Shown: positions 7,944 to 32,000 of the stretch, one piece after another
How the letters are laid out: each line of letters starts with the position of its first letter
Position numbering within the stretch: position 1 is the first letter of the stretch
NCBI RefSeq assembly: GCF_041261445.1
Contig: NZ_JBGCCU010000026.1
Coordinates: forward strand, 1-64,000
Reading direction: 5' to 3'
Source: Catenulispora sp. EB89
GTDB taxonomy: Bacteria; Actinomycetota; Actinomycetes; Streptomycetales; Catenulisporaceae
Length of the DNA stretch: 64,000 bases
Translations under genes and position numbers: made by a program
The notes under the pieces: model-generated
What the model was told of the DNA's origin: nothing
Database searches by the model: none
Seen by the model: only the letters and a program-made list of their open reading frames with translations

Positions 7944-8663
7944 ATGCCCAAACCGCCGACGCCACCGAGGCCACCGACGCCACCCCCGCCACCCCGCCGG
8001 CCCGTCGGGAGCCGGCTGCTCCGGGCCGGATGGGGCGTGGGCCTGGCCGGACTCGCGGTGGCCGTGACCACGGCCTGCCAGGCCGGCCCGAGCGCCGACG
8101 GCGCCGGCGCTGCCCGACCCGGCGCCGGGGCCGGGACCGCGACCAGCGGCGCCGCCCTCGAGGCGGCGGCCGCCGGCCCTGCGAACCAGGCCAAGCCCGT
8201 GAACCAGGACGCGGCCGCGGGTGCGAACGCCGCTGCGAGCACCGGCTCCGGCAGTACGTCGTCCCAGGCCGCCGACGCCTTCACCGCGTGCATGCGCACG
8301 CACGGGCAGCCGCACTTCCCCGGCATCACCATCACGGCGAACGGCTCGGTCCAGCTCGTTTCCGGCGTCGGCGCCGTGGACCTGCGCTCGGCGGCGTACC
8401 GGGCGGCGCTCGACGCCTGCCGGCACCTGCTGCCGAAGGACACCAACCCGCCGCCCACGCCGGACCCGCCGCCGCGTCCGGTGCCGTCCCCGCCCGCCAG
8501 CCTGTCACCGACCCCGACACCGCCGAGTCCACCGACGCCCTCGACCAGGCCGCCCCTGCCACCCCCGTGGTCGTCGCCGCCACCGCCGAGCGTCCCCACC
8601 TCTCGGCCGGCCCCGCCGAAACCCGCGCCGCCGACGCCCCCCGCGCCGTCGGCACCGGTCTAG
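7944..8663 (+). CDS. Proline-rich lipoprotein-like exported protein
   Basis: A 239-residue protein. The N-terminus is proline-rich (PPTPPRPPTPPPPPRRP), followed by a basic and hydrophobic segment (RLLRAGWGVGLAGLAVAVTTAC) whose Cys could be lipid-modified, although TTAC is a weak lipobox. An Ala/Gly-rich stretch leads to a conserved-looking core, AFTACMRTHGQPHFPGITI, and then SAAYRAALDACRHLLP, with two Cys that may form a disulfide. Exported proteins with a CMRxHG core are common in Streptomyces-like genomes and have no firm function. The C-terminal ~75 residues are almost only Pro, Ser and Thr, as in wall-spanning regions. The ATG at 7944 is chosen for AAGGAG just upstream; a start at 7896 is possible. 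Confidence 0.7.
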   Translation: MPKPPTPPRPPTPPPPPRRPVGSRLLRAGWGVGLAGLAVAVTTACQAGPSADGAGAARPGAGAGTATSGAALEAAAAGPANQAKPVNQDAAAGANAAASTGSGSTSSQAADAFTACMRTHGQPHFPGITITANGSVQLVSGVGAVDLRSAAYRAALDACRHLLPKDTNPPPTPDPPPRPVPSPPASLSPTPTPPSPPTPSTRPPLPPPWSSPPPPSVPTSRPAPPKPAPPTPPAPSAPV

Positions 8664-8703
8664 GCGCGCCGAGCAGGCGGCACCTGCCCCCTCCCCGACC
8701 CAC

Positions 8704-8919
8704 CCCCCTGGAGTCCCCATCACCATCGCGAACAAGCTCCACGCGAGAAGCGGAAGGGCCGCGGCCCCGGACCCGACACCCCCCGACGGTCCCGGCGGCA
8801 CAACCCCCGACAGCCCTCCGCCCGACACCGCTCTGGAGCTCGGTACGGCCCATTGCTGCCCGAACTGCGGACACGCCATCACCGTCGTCAGTGTGCTCAT
8901 CGCCCTCGACGACGAGTGA
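8704..8919 (+). CDS. Possible small CPNCG-containing protein without a standard start
   Basis: After the lipoprotein stop, the plus-strand frame ending at 8919 shows strong third-position G/C bias. It encodes a C-terminus with a zinc-knuckle-like CCPNCGHAI and an acidic end (LIALDDE). No ATG, GTG or TTG opens this frame between 8664 and the CPNCG motif region, and the frame continues backwards through the lipoprotein gene. It may be a gene with a non-standard start, a remnant, or chance. Function unknown. Confidence 0.25.
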   Translation, partial: PPGVPITIANKLHARSGRAAAPDPTPPDGPGGTTPDSPPPDTALELGTAHCCPNCGHAITVVSVLIALDDE

Positions 8920-8953
8920 TCTCACCGGGCCGGGCAGGCCGACGGCGTCCTGC

Positions 8954-20053
<11,100 letters not shown>

Positions 20054-20057
20054 AGCC

Positions 20058-23000
20058 CTACGCTCCCCACTCGTCCTCGAGGTCGTCGATGTCCTCCTGG
20101 GTCAGCGCGACCAGGTCCGGGTCGGCCGACAGGCGGACTGCCGTGCCCGGTGTGCCGGGTGCGCCGGCCGCGCCGGCCTTCCGCGCACTGTTCGCGAGCA
20201 CCCCGAGGAGGCGGAACCAGGTGTCGGCCAGCCGCCGGGCGGCGGGCTCGGGGAGCAGCGCGGTGTCCCAGGCCCAGTAGGCAACCATCCAGGCGCGGTC
20301 CGGGGCGTCGTGCACGACGGTGTCGATCTGCAGGGGGTGCATCAGCATCGCGTCACCGCCCAGGTCGGTGTCGTCGACGCCGCCACTGCCACTGCCACTG
20401 CTGCCGGTATTGCCAGGGCCGTCGGGGCCGTCGGGGCCGTCGGCGTCGTCGGGGCCGTCCGGTGCGACCGCGGTCCAGGCCCGAGCCGCCGCGCCGCCCG
20501 CCGTCGTGGCGAACCGGCCCAGATAGTTGAAGCCGATCGGCGGTTCGGCGAGGTCGGCCAACACTGCTCCGGTCTCCTCGTTGAGGTGGCGCAGCATGCC
20601 GTAGCCGATCCCCCGGTCCGGCACGGCCGCCAGCTGGGCCTGGACCCGTTTCAGCGCCGCGCCGAGGCCCGGTCCGCCGGCCCAGATGTCGGTCCAGTCG
20701 AGCCGGCCGGGATCGAGGCGGATCGGATGGACGCTGGTGAACCAGCCGACGGTGCGGGACAGCTCGACGCCCGCCAGCGCTTCGGCCTCCCGGCCGTGCC
20801 GCTCCAGGTTGATGAGCACCGCGTCCCCTGTGGGTGCCGCGGTCCGGGCTCCGGCCTGGCCGCGACGGCGTTCGTCCAGGACGGCCAGGACCAGGGTGGT
20901 CAGCAGCGCGTCGTTCATGTCGACGCCGAAGACGGCCGGCACGCTGGTCAGCAGCGCGGCGGTGGCCTCGCTGTCGAGGGTGGTCCGCAGTCCGCCCGCG
21001 GGGCCCTTCGGCGCCGCACCCGGGACGCCGTGCAGCAGGGACACGCTCGGCGGCGCCAGGACGCCGAGCCAGGCCGGCAGCTGCGCGACGCGGACCGGAT
21101 CGTGTGCGGCCTCGGACAACGCGACCGACCACCCGCGGAACGACGTGCCGACCGGTTCGAGGACCGGCGGCCGCCCGGCTTCGGCCGCGGACCAGGCCGA
21201 GGCCAGATCGCCGGCCAGGATCCGCCAGGACACCCCGTCCACCGCCAGGTGGTGTCCGACCATCACCAGCCGTCCCAGCCGGTCCGGCCCGGCGTCGAAC
21301 CACACCGCCTGGAACATGATCCCCGCCTCGGGGGACAGCCGGCCGGCGGCCGCCTCGGACGTCTCCCGGAGCAGTGCGCTGACGGACCGCTCGTCCAGCG
21401 CCGCGGTGTCGATCCGGCGCAGCAGGTCCGCGGCGGACACCGCGCCGGGCGGCCGGACGTGCAGCGACCAGGACGTTCCGCCGGTGTCGACGGACTCCAT
21501 CCGCAACGCGCCGTGCTGGTTCAGCAGGGTGTCGAGGATCAGTACCAGGACATCCTCGGTCAGCCCGGCGGGCGTCCACAGCACCATCATCTGGTGCAGC
21601 CGCTCGATCGGGAGCCCGCGCTGCTGGAACAGCCGCATGATCGGGGTGAGCGGGAGCGGGCCGTGGTCGGGGTCGTGGGAGCGGTTGGACAGTGCGGATA
21701 CCTGATCCATACCGGTCTGCGGATCCCCGCCGGTCGTCGCATCCGTGTCAGTCAGGGCCGCGAGGGCGGCGACGGTCTTGTGGACGAACACGTCGCGTGC
21801 GGTGATCGCGATCCCGGCGCTCTGTGCTCGCGCGACCAGTTGGAGCGACATGATGCTGTCGCCGCCGAGGTGGAAGAACCCGTCGTCGATGCCGACCTGC
21901 TCCAGACCGAGCACACCCGCGAACAGCTCCGAAAGGATCTCCTCGCGCACGGTACGCGGCGCCCGGTCGGTGGCGAGCGCCGCGAAGTCCGGGACGGGCA
22001 ACGCGGCCCGATCCACCTTGCCGTTCGCCGTCACCGGCAACGCGTCCAGGACCACGACCGCGGCCGGCACCAGGTAGTCCGGCAGCCTCCCGGCCAGATT
22101 CTCGCGCAGCGCCGCGCCGTCCAGCACGGTCTCCTCGCTCGGCACGACGTAGGCGACCAGACGCTTGTCCGTCGCGCCGTCCTGCCGGGCCACGACCACG
22201 GCCTGTGCCACCCCGGGATGGCCGGACACCACGACCTCGACCTCGCCGGGCTCGACCCGGAAGCCGCGGATCTTCACCTGGTCGTCGACCCGGCCGACGA
22301 ACATCAGCCGGCCCCGCGCGTCCCAGCGCACCACGTCGCCGGTCCGGTACATCCGCGCCCCCGGCTCGAACGGACAGGCCACGAAGCGCGACGCCGTCAG
22401 TCCGGCCCGCTCCAGATAGCCGCGGGCCAGGCCGGTGCCGGCCACGTACAACTCCCCCGGCACGTTCGGCGCCACCAGGCGCAGCGCCTCGTCGAGCACG
22501 AACAGCCGGGCTCCGTTGCGTGGACCGCCGACCGGCAGGACCGTGTCGAACGGCTCGTGCGGCTGCACGGTGAACGTGGTGGGGCACACGGTGACCTCGG
22601 TCGGTCCGTAGATGTTCCAGAACGTGGCCTGCGGGCCCGCCTCCCGAATCTGTGCCGCCCGAATCTGTGCCAGCGCCTCGACCGGCACCACGTCCCCGCC
22701 GCTGAGCACGTGGGACAGACCGCTGAAACACCCCGGGTCCTCCTCGGCCAGCACCCGCAGCAGACCGGCCGCGACGAACGCGGCGGTCAGCCCGGCTCCG
22801 GCGATCAGCTCGCGCATCCGGGCCGCGTCCGGCGCCCCGGGCGGCGCGATCACCAGCGTGCCGCCGACCAGCAGCGTGCCCCACAGCTCGAAGGTCGAGA
22901 CGTCGAACCCGAACGGCGTCTGGAACAGCATCCGCCCGGACCCGACCTCGCCCCAGGAGGCGTCCCGGCCGACCCCGGCGACCGAACTCTGGGTGATCAC

Positions 23001-26000
23001 CACGCCCTTGGGCGTGCCGGTGGACCCGGAGGTGTACATCATGTACGCGGAGCATTCGGGCAGCAGCCGTCCGGACCGCTCGCCGTCCGACAGCGGGTCG
23101 CCCGAGTACATCGCGACAAGCGCGACGGTGGCCGGATCATCGAGCACGACGACTCCCGACGTGTCCGCCGGCAGCTTCTCCACCGACTCGGACGCGGTGA
23201 TCGTCAGCATCGGGGCCGCGTCCCGCATCATGAACTCGACCCGCTCGGCGGGATAGGTGGTGTCCACGGGCACGTACGCGCCGCCCGCCTTCGCCACCGC
23301 CAGCAGTGCCACCACCAGATCCAGCGACCGGGCCGCGGCCACCACGACGCGGTCCTCGACCCGCACGCCCCGGTCGATCAGCAGCCGCGCCAACCGGTTC
23401 GCCCGTGCGTCGAACTCGGCGTAGGAGAGCTCGACGCCCTCGAACACGAGCGCGACGGCGTCCGGGGTCCGGGCCGCCTGGGCTTCGAAGGCCGCGGCGA
23501 TCGTCGCCGGCTCGGGCGGCGCGTCTCCGGTACCGATCTCGGAGACCAGCCGCTCCCGCTCTTGCGGCGACAGCACGTCGACGTCGCTCACTCGCACCGA
23601 AGCATCGGCGACCACCTGTTCCAGAACTCTGATGAAGCGCTGGACCAGGCTCTGCACCGTCGAGGCGTCGAACAGGTCGGTGCTGTACACGAGCAGGCCG
23701 TCCAGCCCGGCGGCGGCGCCCTCGGTGTCGAAGCGCTCCCACAGGTGGAGGGAGAGGTCGAACTTCGCGACGTCCAGTTCGAGCGGTTCGATGCCGACGT
23801 CCAGGCCCGGCAGCCGGAGGTCGGCGTCGGGGGCGTTCTGCAGCGCGAACGACACCTGGAACAGGGGATGGTGAGACAGCGAACGGACCGGCTGCAGGAC
23901 GTCCACCAGGTACTCGAACGGCAGATCCTGGTTGGCGTACGCGGCCAGGTCGGTCTCCCGGACCCGGCCGACGAGCTCGGCGAAGGTGGGGTCACCGCTC
24001 AGATCGGTGCGCAGTACCAGGGTATTGAGGAAGTAGCCGACCAGATCGTCAAGCGCGGCGTCCGTACGGCCGGCGATCGGCGAGCCCAACGGGATGTCCT
24101 CGCCGGCACCCAACCGCGACAACCACACCGCCAACCCGGCCTGGACCACCATGAACAGCGTCGCCCCGGACGAACGAGCCACCTCGACCAGTCCGCGGTG
24201 CACCTGCTCGTCGATCCGGAACGGCAACAACGAGCCCTGATGCGACTCCTCCGCGGGCCGCGGCCGATCGACCGGCAACGCCAACTGCTCCGGCAGGCCC
24301 GCCAACGCCTCGGTCCAGTACGCCAGCTGACGGCCGAACAGGCTCTCGGGATCGTCGCGGCGATCGAGCAGACCACGCTGCCAGAGCGTGAAATCCGCGT
24401 ACTGCACCGGCAGCGGCGACCAGTCCGGAGCTTGTCCGGCTCCGCGTGCGGTGTAAGCGGCGGACAGGTCCCGGGTCAGCACGCCGGCCGACCAGCCGTC
24501 GGAGGCGATGTGGTGCATCACGATCGCCAGCACGTGTTCGGTCGCCGACAGCCGCAACAGCCCCACGCGCCAGGGCACCTCGCGTGCCAGATCGAATCCG
24601 CGGCCGGCGGCCTCGGTCAGCGCCGCGGGCAACTGTGCTTCCGTCACCTCGCGCAGCGTCAACCCGGGCACGGCCCCGGGCGCTTCGGAATCCAGGACGA
24701 TCTGGCGGGCGATGCCGTCGTCCTCGCCGAACACCGTGCGCAGGGCCTCGTGCCGGCCGGCCACATCCGCCACCGCGGCCCGGAACGCCTCGACGTCCAA
24801 CGCGCCACGGAGCCGGACGATGAAGGGGATGTTGTTGACCGGGCTCAAGCCCTCCAACCGGTGCAGGAACCACATCCGCTGCTGGCCGAAGGACAGCGGC
24901 AGCGCCTCGGGCCGGGGCCCGGCGGCCACGGGGGTCCGCGGCGTCACAGAGTCCTGCGACCACGCGGCGAGCCCGGCCACAGTCGGGGTGTCGAACACCG
25001 CCGAGATCGGCACCTCCGTACCGAGCACCGTGCGGATCCGCGCCACCAGCCGCATCGCGGTCAGCGAGTCGCCGCCCAGGCGGAAGAAGCCGTCGTCGAC
25101 GCCGACCCGCTCCAGACCGAGCACCTCGGCGAACAGCCCGGCCAGGATCTCCTCGCGCGCGGTGCGCGGGGCTCGGTCGGTGGTGAGCGCGGCGAAGTCC
25201 GGGGCCGGGAGCGCGGACCGATCCACTTTCCCGTTCGCCGTCACCGGCAACGCGTCCAAGACGATCACCGCGGTCGGCACCAGGTAGTCCGGCAGCCTCC
25301 CGGCCAGGTGCGTACGGACCGCCGCGCCGTCGAGCACGGTGTGCTGGCTCGGTACGACGTAGCCGATCAGGTGCTGGTCCGCCGCACCGTCGCGGCGCGC
25401 CGTGACCACGGCCTGCGCCACATCGGGGTGGCTGGACAAGGCGGCCTCGACCTCGCCGGGCTCGACGCGGAACCCGCGGATCTTGACCTGGTCGTCGCTG
25501 CGGCCGAGGAACACCAGCCGGCCGTCCGCGCTCCAGCGCACCACGTCGCCGGTGCGGTACATGCGGGTCCCGGGCTCGAACGGACACGCCACGAACCGTT
25601 CCGCCGTCAGTCCCGGACGGTCCAAGTAACCGCGGGCCAGGCCGGTGCCGGCCACATAAAGCGCGCCGGACACGTTCGGAGGCACCGGACGCAGAGCGTC
25701 ATCGAGCACGAACACGCGTACGCCGTCACGCGGCCCGCCGATCGGCATCACCGCGCCGTCCCACGCCCCCGGACCTGCCGTGAACGTCGTCGCGCACAAT
25801 GTCACCTCGGTCGGGCCGTACAGATTCCACAGCGCGACATCGGGACACGCCGCCAGCAACTGCGCCACCGTCTGACCCGGCAACACATCGCCGCCGGTCA
25901 GCACATGCGACAACCCCGAGAAGCACCCCGCGTCGGCCTCCACGAGCACCCGCAGCAGCCCGGCCGCCGCGTTCACCGTGTCCAGACCCGACCCGGCCAC

Positions 26001-29000
26001 CAGCTCTCGCAGCCGCACCGCGTCCAGTTCGCCCGGCCCGGCCACCACCACCGCACCGCCGTTCAACAGCGGACCCCACAACTCAAAGGTCGAAGGGTCG
26101 AACCCGAACGGGGTATGGAACAACACCCGGCCGGACCCCATCCCACGCCAACAGCCGTCCAGCGCCAGCCGCACCACAGCACCCTGTGACACCACCACGC
26201 CCTTCGGCGTCCCGGTGGAGCCGGAGGTGTACATCACGTACGCGCCGCTATCGGAGGCGAGGAGCCCGGACCGATGCGGGCGCTCCGCGATGTCGGCGGC
26301 AGTCGCGGGATCGTCGAGCACGACGATCGACAGGGTTCCGGCAGGCAGCTTCCGCACCAGATCAGACGACGTGACAGTCAGCACCGGGGCCGCGTCCCGC
26401 ATCATGAACCCGACGCGCTCGGCGGGATAGCCGGTATCCACGGGCACGTAGACGCCGCCGGCCTTGGCCACCGCCAGCAGCGCCACCACCAGATCCAGCG
26501 ACCGCGCCAACGCCACCACGACCCGGTCCTCGACCCGCACACCCCGCTCGATCAGGTACCGCGCCAGCCGATTCGCTCGGGCGTCCAACTCGGCGTAGGA
26601 AAGCTCAGCGCCCTCGAACACCGCAGCGACCGCATCCGGCGTCCGGGCGACCTGCGCCTCGAAGGCTCCCGCGATCGTCGCCGCCTCAACCGCCGCGCCT
26701 CCGGCACCGACCTCGGCGAGCAACCACTCCCGCTCCCCGGGCAACAACGCGTCGACGTCCCGCACCCGCACCGATGTGTCAGCGGCGACCTGCTCGAAGA
26801 CCCCGACCAGACGCGTCGCCAAGCCCTGCGCCGTCGCGCGGTCGAACAGGTCGTGGCTGAACTCCACGAAGCCGTCGAGCCCGGCGGCGCCCTCCGCGTC
26901 GGAGTGCTCCCAGAGCAGGACCGACAGGTCGAACTTCGCGACGTCCAGTTCGACGAGCTCCACCCGGACGTCGAGGTCGGCGAACCGGACCGCGAAGTCG
27001 GGTGCCGTCTGGAGCGAGAACCCGACCTGGAACAGCGGGTGCCGGGAGAGCGAGCGAGCCGGTTGCAGGACGTCCACGAGGTGTTCGAACGGCAGATCCT
27101 GATGCGCGAAGGCGGCCAGGTCGGTCTCCCGCACCCGGGCCATGAGCTCGGCGAAAGTGGGATCACCGCTGAGATCGGTGCGCAATACCAGGGTATTGAG
27201 GAAGTAACCGACCAGATCGTCCAGGGCGGCATCGGTACGCCCCGCGATCGGCGAGCCCAACGGGATGTCCTCACCCGCACCCAACCGCGACAACCACACC
27301 GCCACCACCGACTGCACCGCCATGAACAGCGTCGCGCCACACCCGTGCGCGATCTCCGCCAATCTCCGGTGCACCAGCGGGTCGATCTTGAAGGGGATCA
27401 ACGAACCCTGACGGCTCGGCTTCGCCGGGCGCGGCCGGTCGGTCGGCAGCGCGAGCTCTTCCGGCACACCGGCGAGAGCTTTCTTCCAGTAGGCGGCCTG
27501 CCGACCGAACAGGCTCTCGGGGTCGTCCTGCCGGCCGAGCAGATCACGCTGCCAGAGCGTGAAGTCCGCGTACTGCACTGGCAGCGGCGACCAGTCCGGA
27601 GCCCGGCCGTGCAGGCGCGCGGCGTAGGCCGCGGACAGGTCCCGGGTCAGCACGTCGACCGACCAGCCGTCGGAGGCGATGTGATGCATCACGATCGCCA
27701 GCACGTGCTCCGTCGGCGACAACCGCAACAGCCCCACACGCCACGGCACCTCGCGAGCCAGATCAAAGCCCTGACCCGCCAAGGCTCGCAGCGCCTCGGG
27801 CCGCTCGGCGTCCGTCACCTCGCGCACGGTCAGGAGCGGGACGGCGCCGGGCGCTCCGACGTCCAGGATCTCCTGCCGGCCCGTGCCGTCCACCTCGACG
27901 AACACCGTGCGCAGCGGCTCGTGGCGGCCGGCCACATCCGTCACCGCCGCCTGCAACGCGGCCACGTCCAGGGCACCGCGCAACCGCAGGACCGACGAGA
28001 GGTTGTCGACCGCGCTCGATCCGATCAGCTGCCGCACGAACCACATCCGCTGCTGCCCGAACGACAACGGCAGTGCCTCCGGCCGCACCGCGGGCAACAG
28101 CCGCGGGCGCGGCACCGCCGCCTCGTCCAGCCGCCCGGCCAGGCCCGCGACCGTCGGGAACTGGAACACCGCCCGGATCGGCAGCTCCGCGCCCAACACC
28201 GACCTGATCCGCGCGACCAGGCGCATCGCCCTGAGGGAATCCCCGCCCAGGGTGAAGAAGCCGTCGTCGATCCCGACCCGCTCCAAGCCGAGCAGATCCG
28301 CGAACAGGCCGCACAGGATCTCCTCGGCCACGGTGCGCGGGGCACGGACGATCGGGCCCGCGGCGAACTCCGGAGCGGGCAGCGCGGCGCGGTCCACCTT
28401 GCCGTTCACCGTCAGCGGCAAGGCGTCGAGCGTCAGCAGCACGGCCGGCACCATGTGCTCGGGCAGCCGGGCCGCGACGAACTCGTGGACCGCGGCCGGG
28501 TCCAACGCCGGGCCGGCCTCGGACCCGGCCGGGACGAGGTACCCGACCAGGCGCTTGCTGTCGCCGCCCGGTTCGTCGGCGCGCGCCAGGACGACGGCCT
28601 GCGCGACGCCGGGGCAGGCCGCCAACACCGCCTCGACCTCGCCGGGCTCGACCCGGAAGCCGCGGATCTTCACCTGGTCGTCGACCCGGCCGACGAACAC
28701 CAACCGGCCGTCCGCGTCCCACCGCACGACATCGCCGGTCCGATACATCCGCGCGCCCGGTATGAACGGACACGCCACGAACCGCTCCGAGGTGAGGCCC
28801 GACCGCTTCAGATAGCCGCGGGCCAGACCGGCACCGGCCACATACAGCTCGCCGGGCACGTTCGGGGCGACCGGACGCAGCGCGTCATCGAGCACGAACA
28901 CGCGTACCCCGTCGCGCGGGGCGCCGATGGGCACCGAGGTCGAGAACCGGTGGTGGTTCCCGGCGTGCAGGGTGAAGGTGGTGGCGCACAGCGTCGTCTC

Positions 29001-32000
29001 GGTCGGACCGTACAGGTTCCACACGGCGACCTCGGGGCACGCCCGCTGAATCCGGGCCACCGCCTCGGGCAGCGCCGCCTCCCCGCCCATCAGCACGTGG
29101 GAGAGCCCCGCGAAGCAGCCGGGATCCTCCTCCGCCCACACCCGCAGCAGGCCGGTGGTCATGTGCACGACGGTCACCCCGGCGCGCGCGACCAGTTCCC
29201 GCAGCCGTACCGGGTCCAGCTCGTCGGGCGGCGCCACGACGACGGTCCCGCCGGCCAACAGGGTTCCCCACACCTCGAACGTCGAGGGATCGAATCCGAA
29301 CGCCGTGTGCAGCAGCACCCGGCCCGAGCCGATGCCGCCCCAGCAGGAGTCCAACGCCAGGGCGGCCACAGCGCCCTGCGTCACCAGCACGCCCTTGGGC
29401 GTACCGGTCGAGCCCGACGTGTACATCGCGTAGGCGCCGGACTCGGGGGCGAGACAGCCGGCGCGCTCGGCGTCGGCGATCGGCTTGTCGTCGAGGTCTG
29501 CCACCGCGCGGAGGACGACCGGATCGTCCATCTGCACGAGACCGTCGAGACCGGTCGGCAGCCGGTCCACGAGCGCGCTCGCCGTGAGCACAGCCACGGG
29601 TGCCGAGTCCTCCAAGGTGTAGGCGATCCGCTCGGCAGGGTAGGCGACGTCCACCGGCACGTACACGCCGCCGGCCTTCACCACCGCGAGCAGCGCCACC
29701 ACCAGGTCGGCCGACCGGGTCAGCGCCACCGCCACCCGGTCGTCGACCCGGACGCCCCGCGCGATCAGGTAGCGGGCCCAGCGGTTCGCCGCCGCGTCGA
29801 GCTCGGCGTAGGTCAGCGTTCCGTCTTCGTGTCCTGAAACGATGGCCGGCGCGCCGGGCTGCTCGGCGGCGCGCGCCGCGAACGCCTCCGCGATCGTCAC
29901 CGGCACGACCGCCGCGTTCCCCGTACCGGTCTGCGCGATCAGCCGCTCCCGCTCTCCGGGCAGCAGCACGTCCACGTCACCGATCCGCACGGCGGCGTCG
30001 GCGGCGATCTGTGCCAGGACTCCGGTCAGCCGCGCTGTCAGGTCCTCGATCGTGTGCTGGTCGAACAGGTCGAGGCTGTACGCCACCAGGCCGTCCAGGC
30101 CGGACGCGCCGCCTCCGTCGTCGGGACGCTCCTGCAACAGGACGGACATGTCGAACTTGGAGATCCCCAGATCGAAGTGCTCGAACTCGGCGTCCACACC
30201 CGGCAGTTCGAAGCCCGACTCGACGGCGTTCTGGAGGGCGAACGCGACTTGGAACAGGGGGTGTCGGGACAGCGAGCGGGCCGGTTGCAGGACGTCCACG
30301 AGGTGTTCGAACGGCAGATCCTGGTGGGCGTAGGCGGCGAGGTCCGTCTCCCGCACGCGACCCACGAGCTCGGTGAAGGAGGGATCGCCGCTCAGGTCGG
30401 TGCGCAGTACCAGGGTATTGAGGAAGTAGCCGACCAGATCGTCCAGCGCGGCATCGGTACGCCCGGCGATCGGCGTGCCCAGCGGGATGTCCTCGCCACC
30501 GCCCAACCTCGACAACAACAACGCCAAAGCGGCCTGCACCACCATGAACATCGTCGCGCCACAGCCCCGAGCGACGTTCACCAGCTCCTGATGGAGTCGC
30601 GCGTCGATCTCGAAGTGCACCGTCGAGCCCCGATGCGTCAGTTCCGCGGGCCGCGGCCGGTCCACCGGAAGCTCCAGTTGCTCCGGCAACCCGGCCAGCG
30701 CGTCCTTCCAGAACGCCAGCTGACGGCCGGCCAAGCTCTCAGGGTCCTGCCGGCGGTCCGCCAACAGCTCGTGCTGCCACAGCGTGAAGTCGGCGTACTG
30801 CACCGGCAGCGGCGACCAGTCGGGGCCTTGCCCGCGCAGGCGGGCGGCGTACGCGGTGGAGAGGTCTCGGGCCAGGACGTTCATCGACCAGCCGTCGGCC
30901 GCGATGTGGTGCACCACGATCGCCAGCACGTGCTCTGCCGGCGACAGGCTCAGCAACGCGACCCGCCACGGCACCTCGCGCGCCAGATCAAAACCCTGAC
31001 CCGTCACCTCGGTCAGCGCCGTGGACCAGTCCGCTTCGTCTGCCTTGTCTGCCTCGTTCGCCTCGCTCACCTGGCGGACCACCAGCTGCGGGACGGCGGC
31101 CGGACTCCCGGCGTCCCAGATCTCTTGGCGGGACACGCCGTCGGCAGCGACGGTCTGCGCGCTGTCCGCGATGACCGTGCGCAGCGCTTCGTGCCGACCG
31201 GCGACATCGGCCATTGCCGCCTGCAACACCGCAGCATCCACCGGACCACCGGTCAGCCGCAGCACCAACGGAATGTTGTCGACCGCGCTGGGACCCTCCA
31301 GCCGGTGCATGAACCACATCCGCTGCTGACCGAACGACAGCGGCACCGCCTCCGGCCGGACAGCCGGAACCACCGAGGCACGCGTAAGCGCCGACTCGTC
31401 CAGCCGTCCGGCCAGGCCAGCGACCGTCGGGAACTGGAACACCGCGCGGATCGGCAGCTCCGTCCCCAGCGCCGATCTGATGCGCGCGACCAGGCGGGTC
31501 GCGGTCAGCGAGTCCCCGCCGAGGGTGAAGAACCCGTCGTCGATCCCGACCCGCTCCACACCGAGCAGATCAGCGAACAGACCGCACAGAATCTCCTCCC
31601 GCGCGGTACGCGGGGCGCGGCCGGTGGCGAGCGCCGCGAAGTCCGGGGCGGGCAGCGCGGCCCGATCGACCTTCCCGTTCGCCGTCAGCGGCAGCGCGTC
31701 GAGAACCACGGCCGCGGCCGGCACCATATAGTCCGGCAGCTTGTCGGCCACGGATTTCAGCACCGCCGCGCCATCCAGCGCGGAGTCGTCGGCGGGGACC
31801 AGGTAGGCGACCAGGCGCTTGTCCGATCCCTCATCGCGCCGAGCAACCACCACGGCTTGGGCCACTCCGGACTGCGCGGCCAAGACGGCCTCGATCTCGC
31901 CCGGCTCGACCCGGAAGCCGCGGATCTTGACCTGGTCGTCAGCACGACCGACGAACACCAAGCAGCCGTCCGCGTCCCAGCGCACGACATCGCCGGTCCG

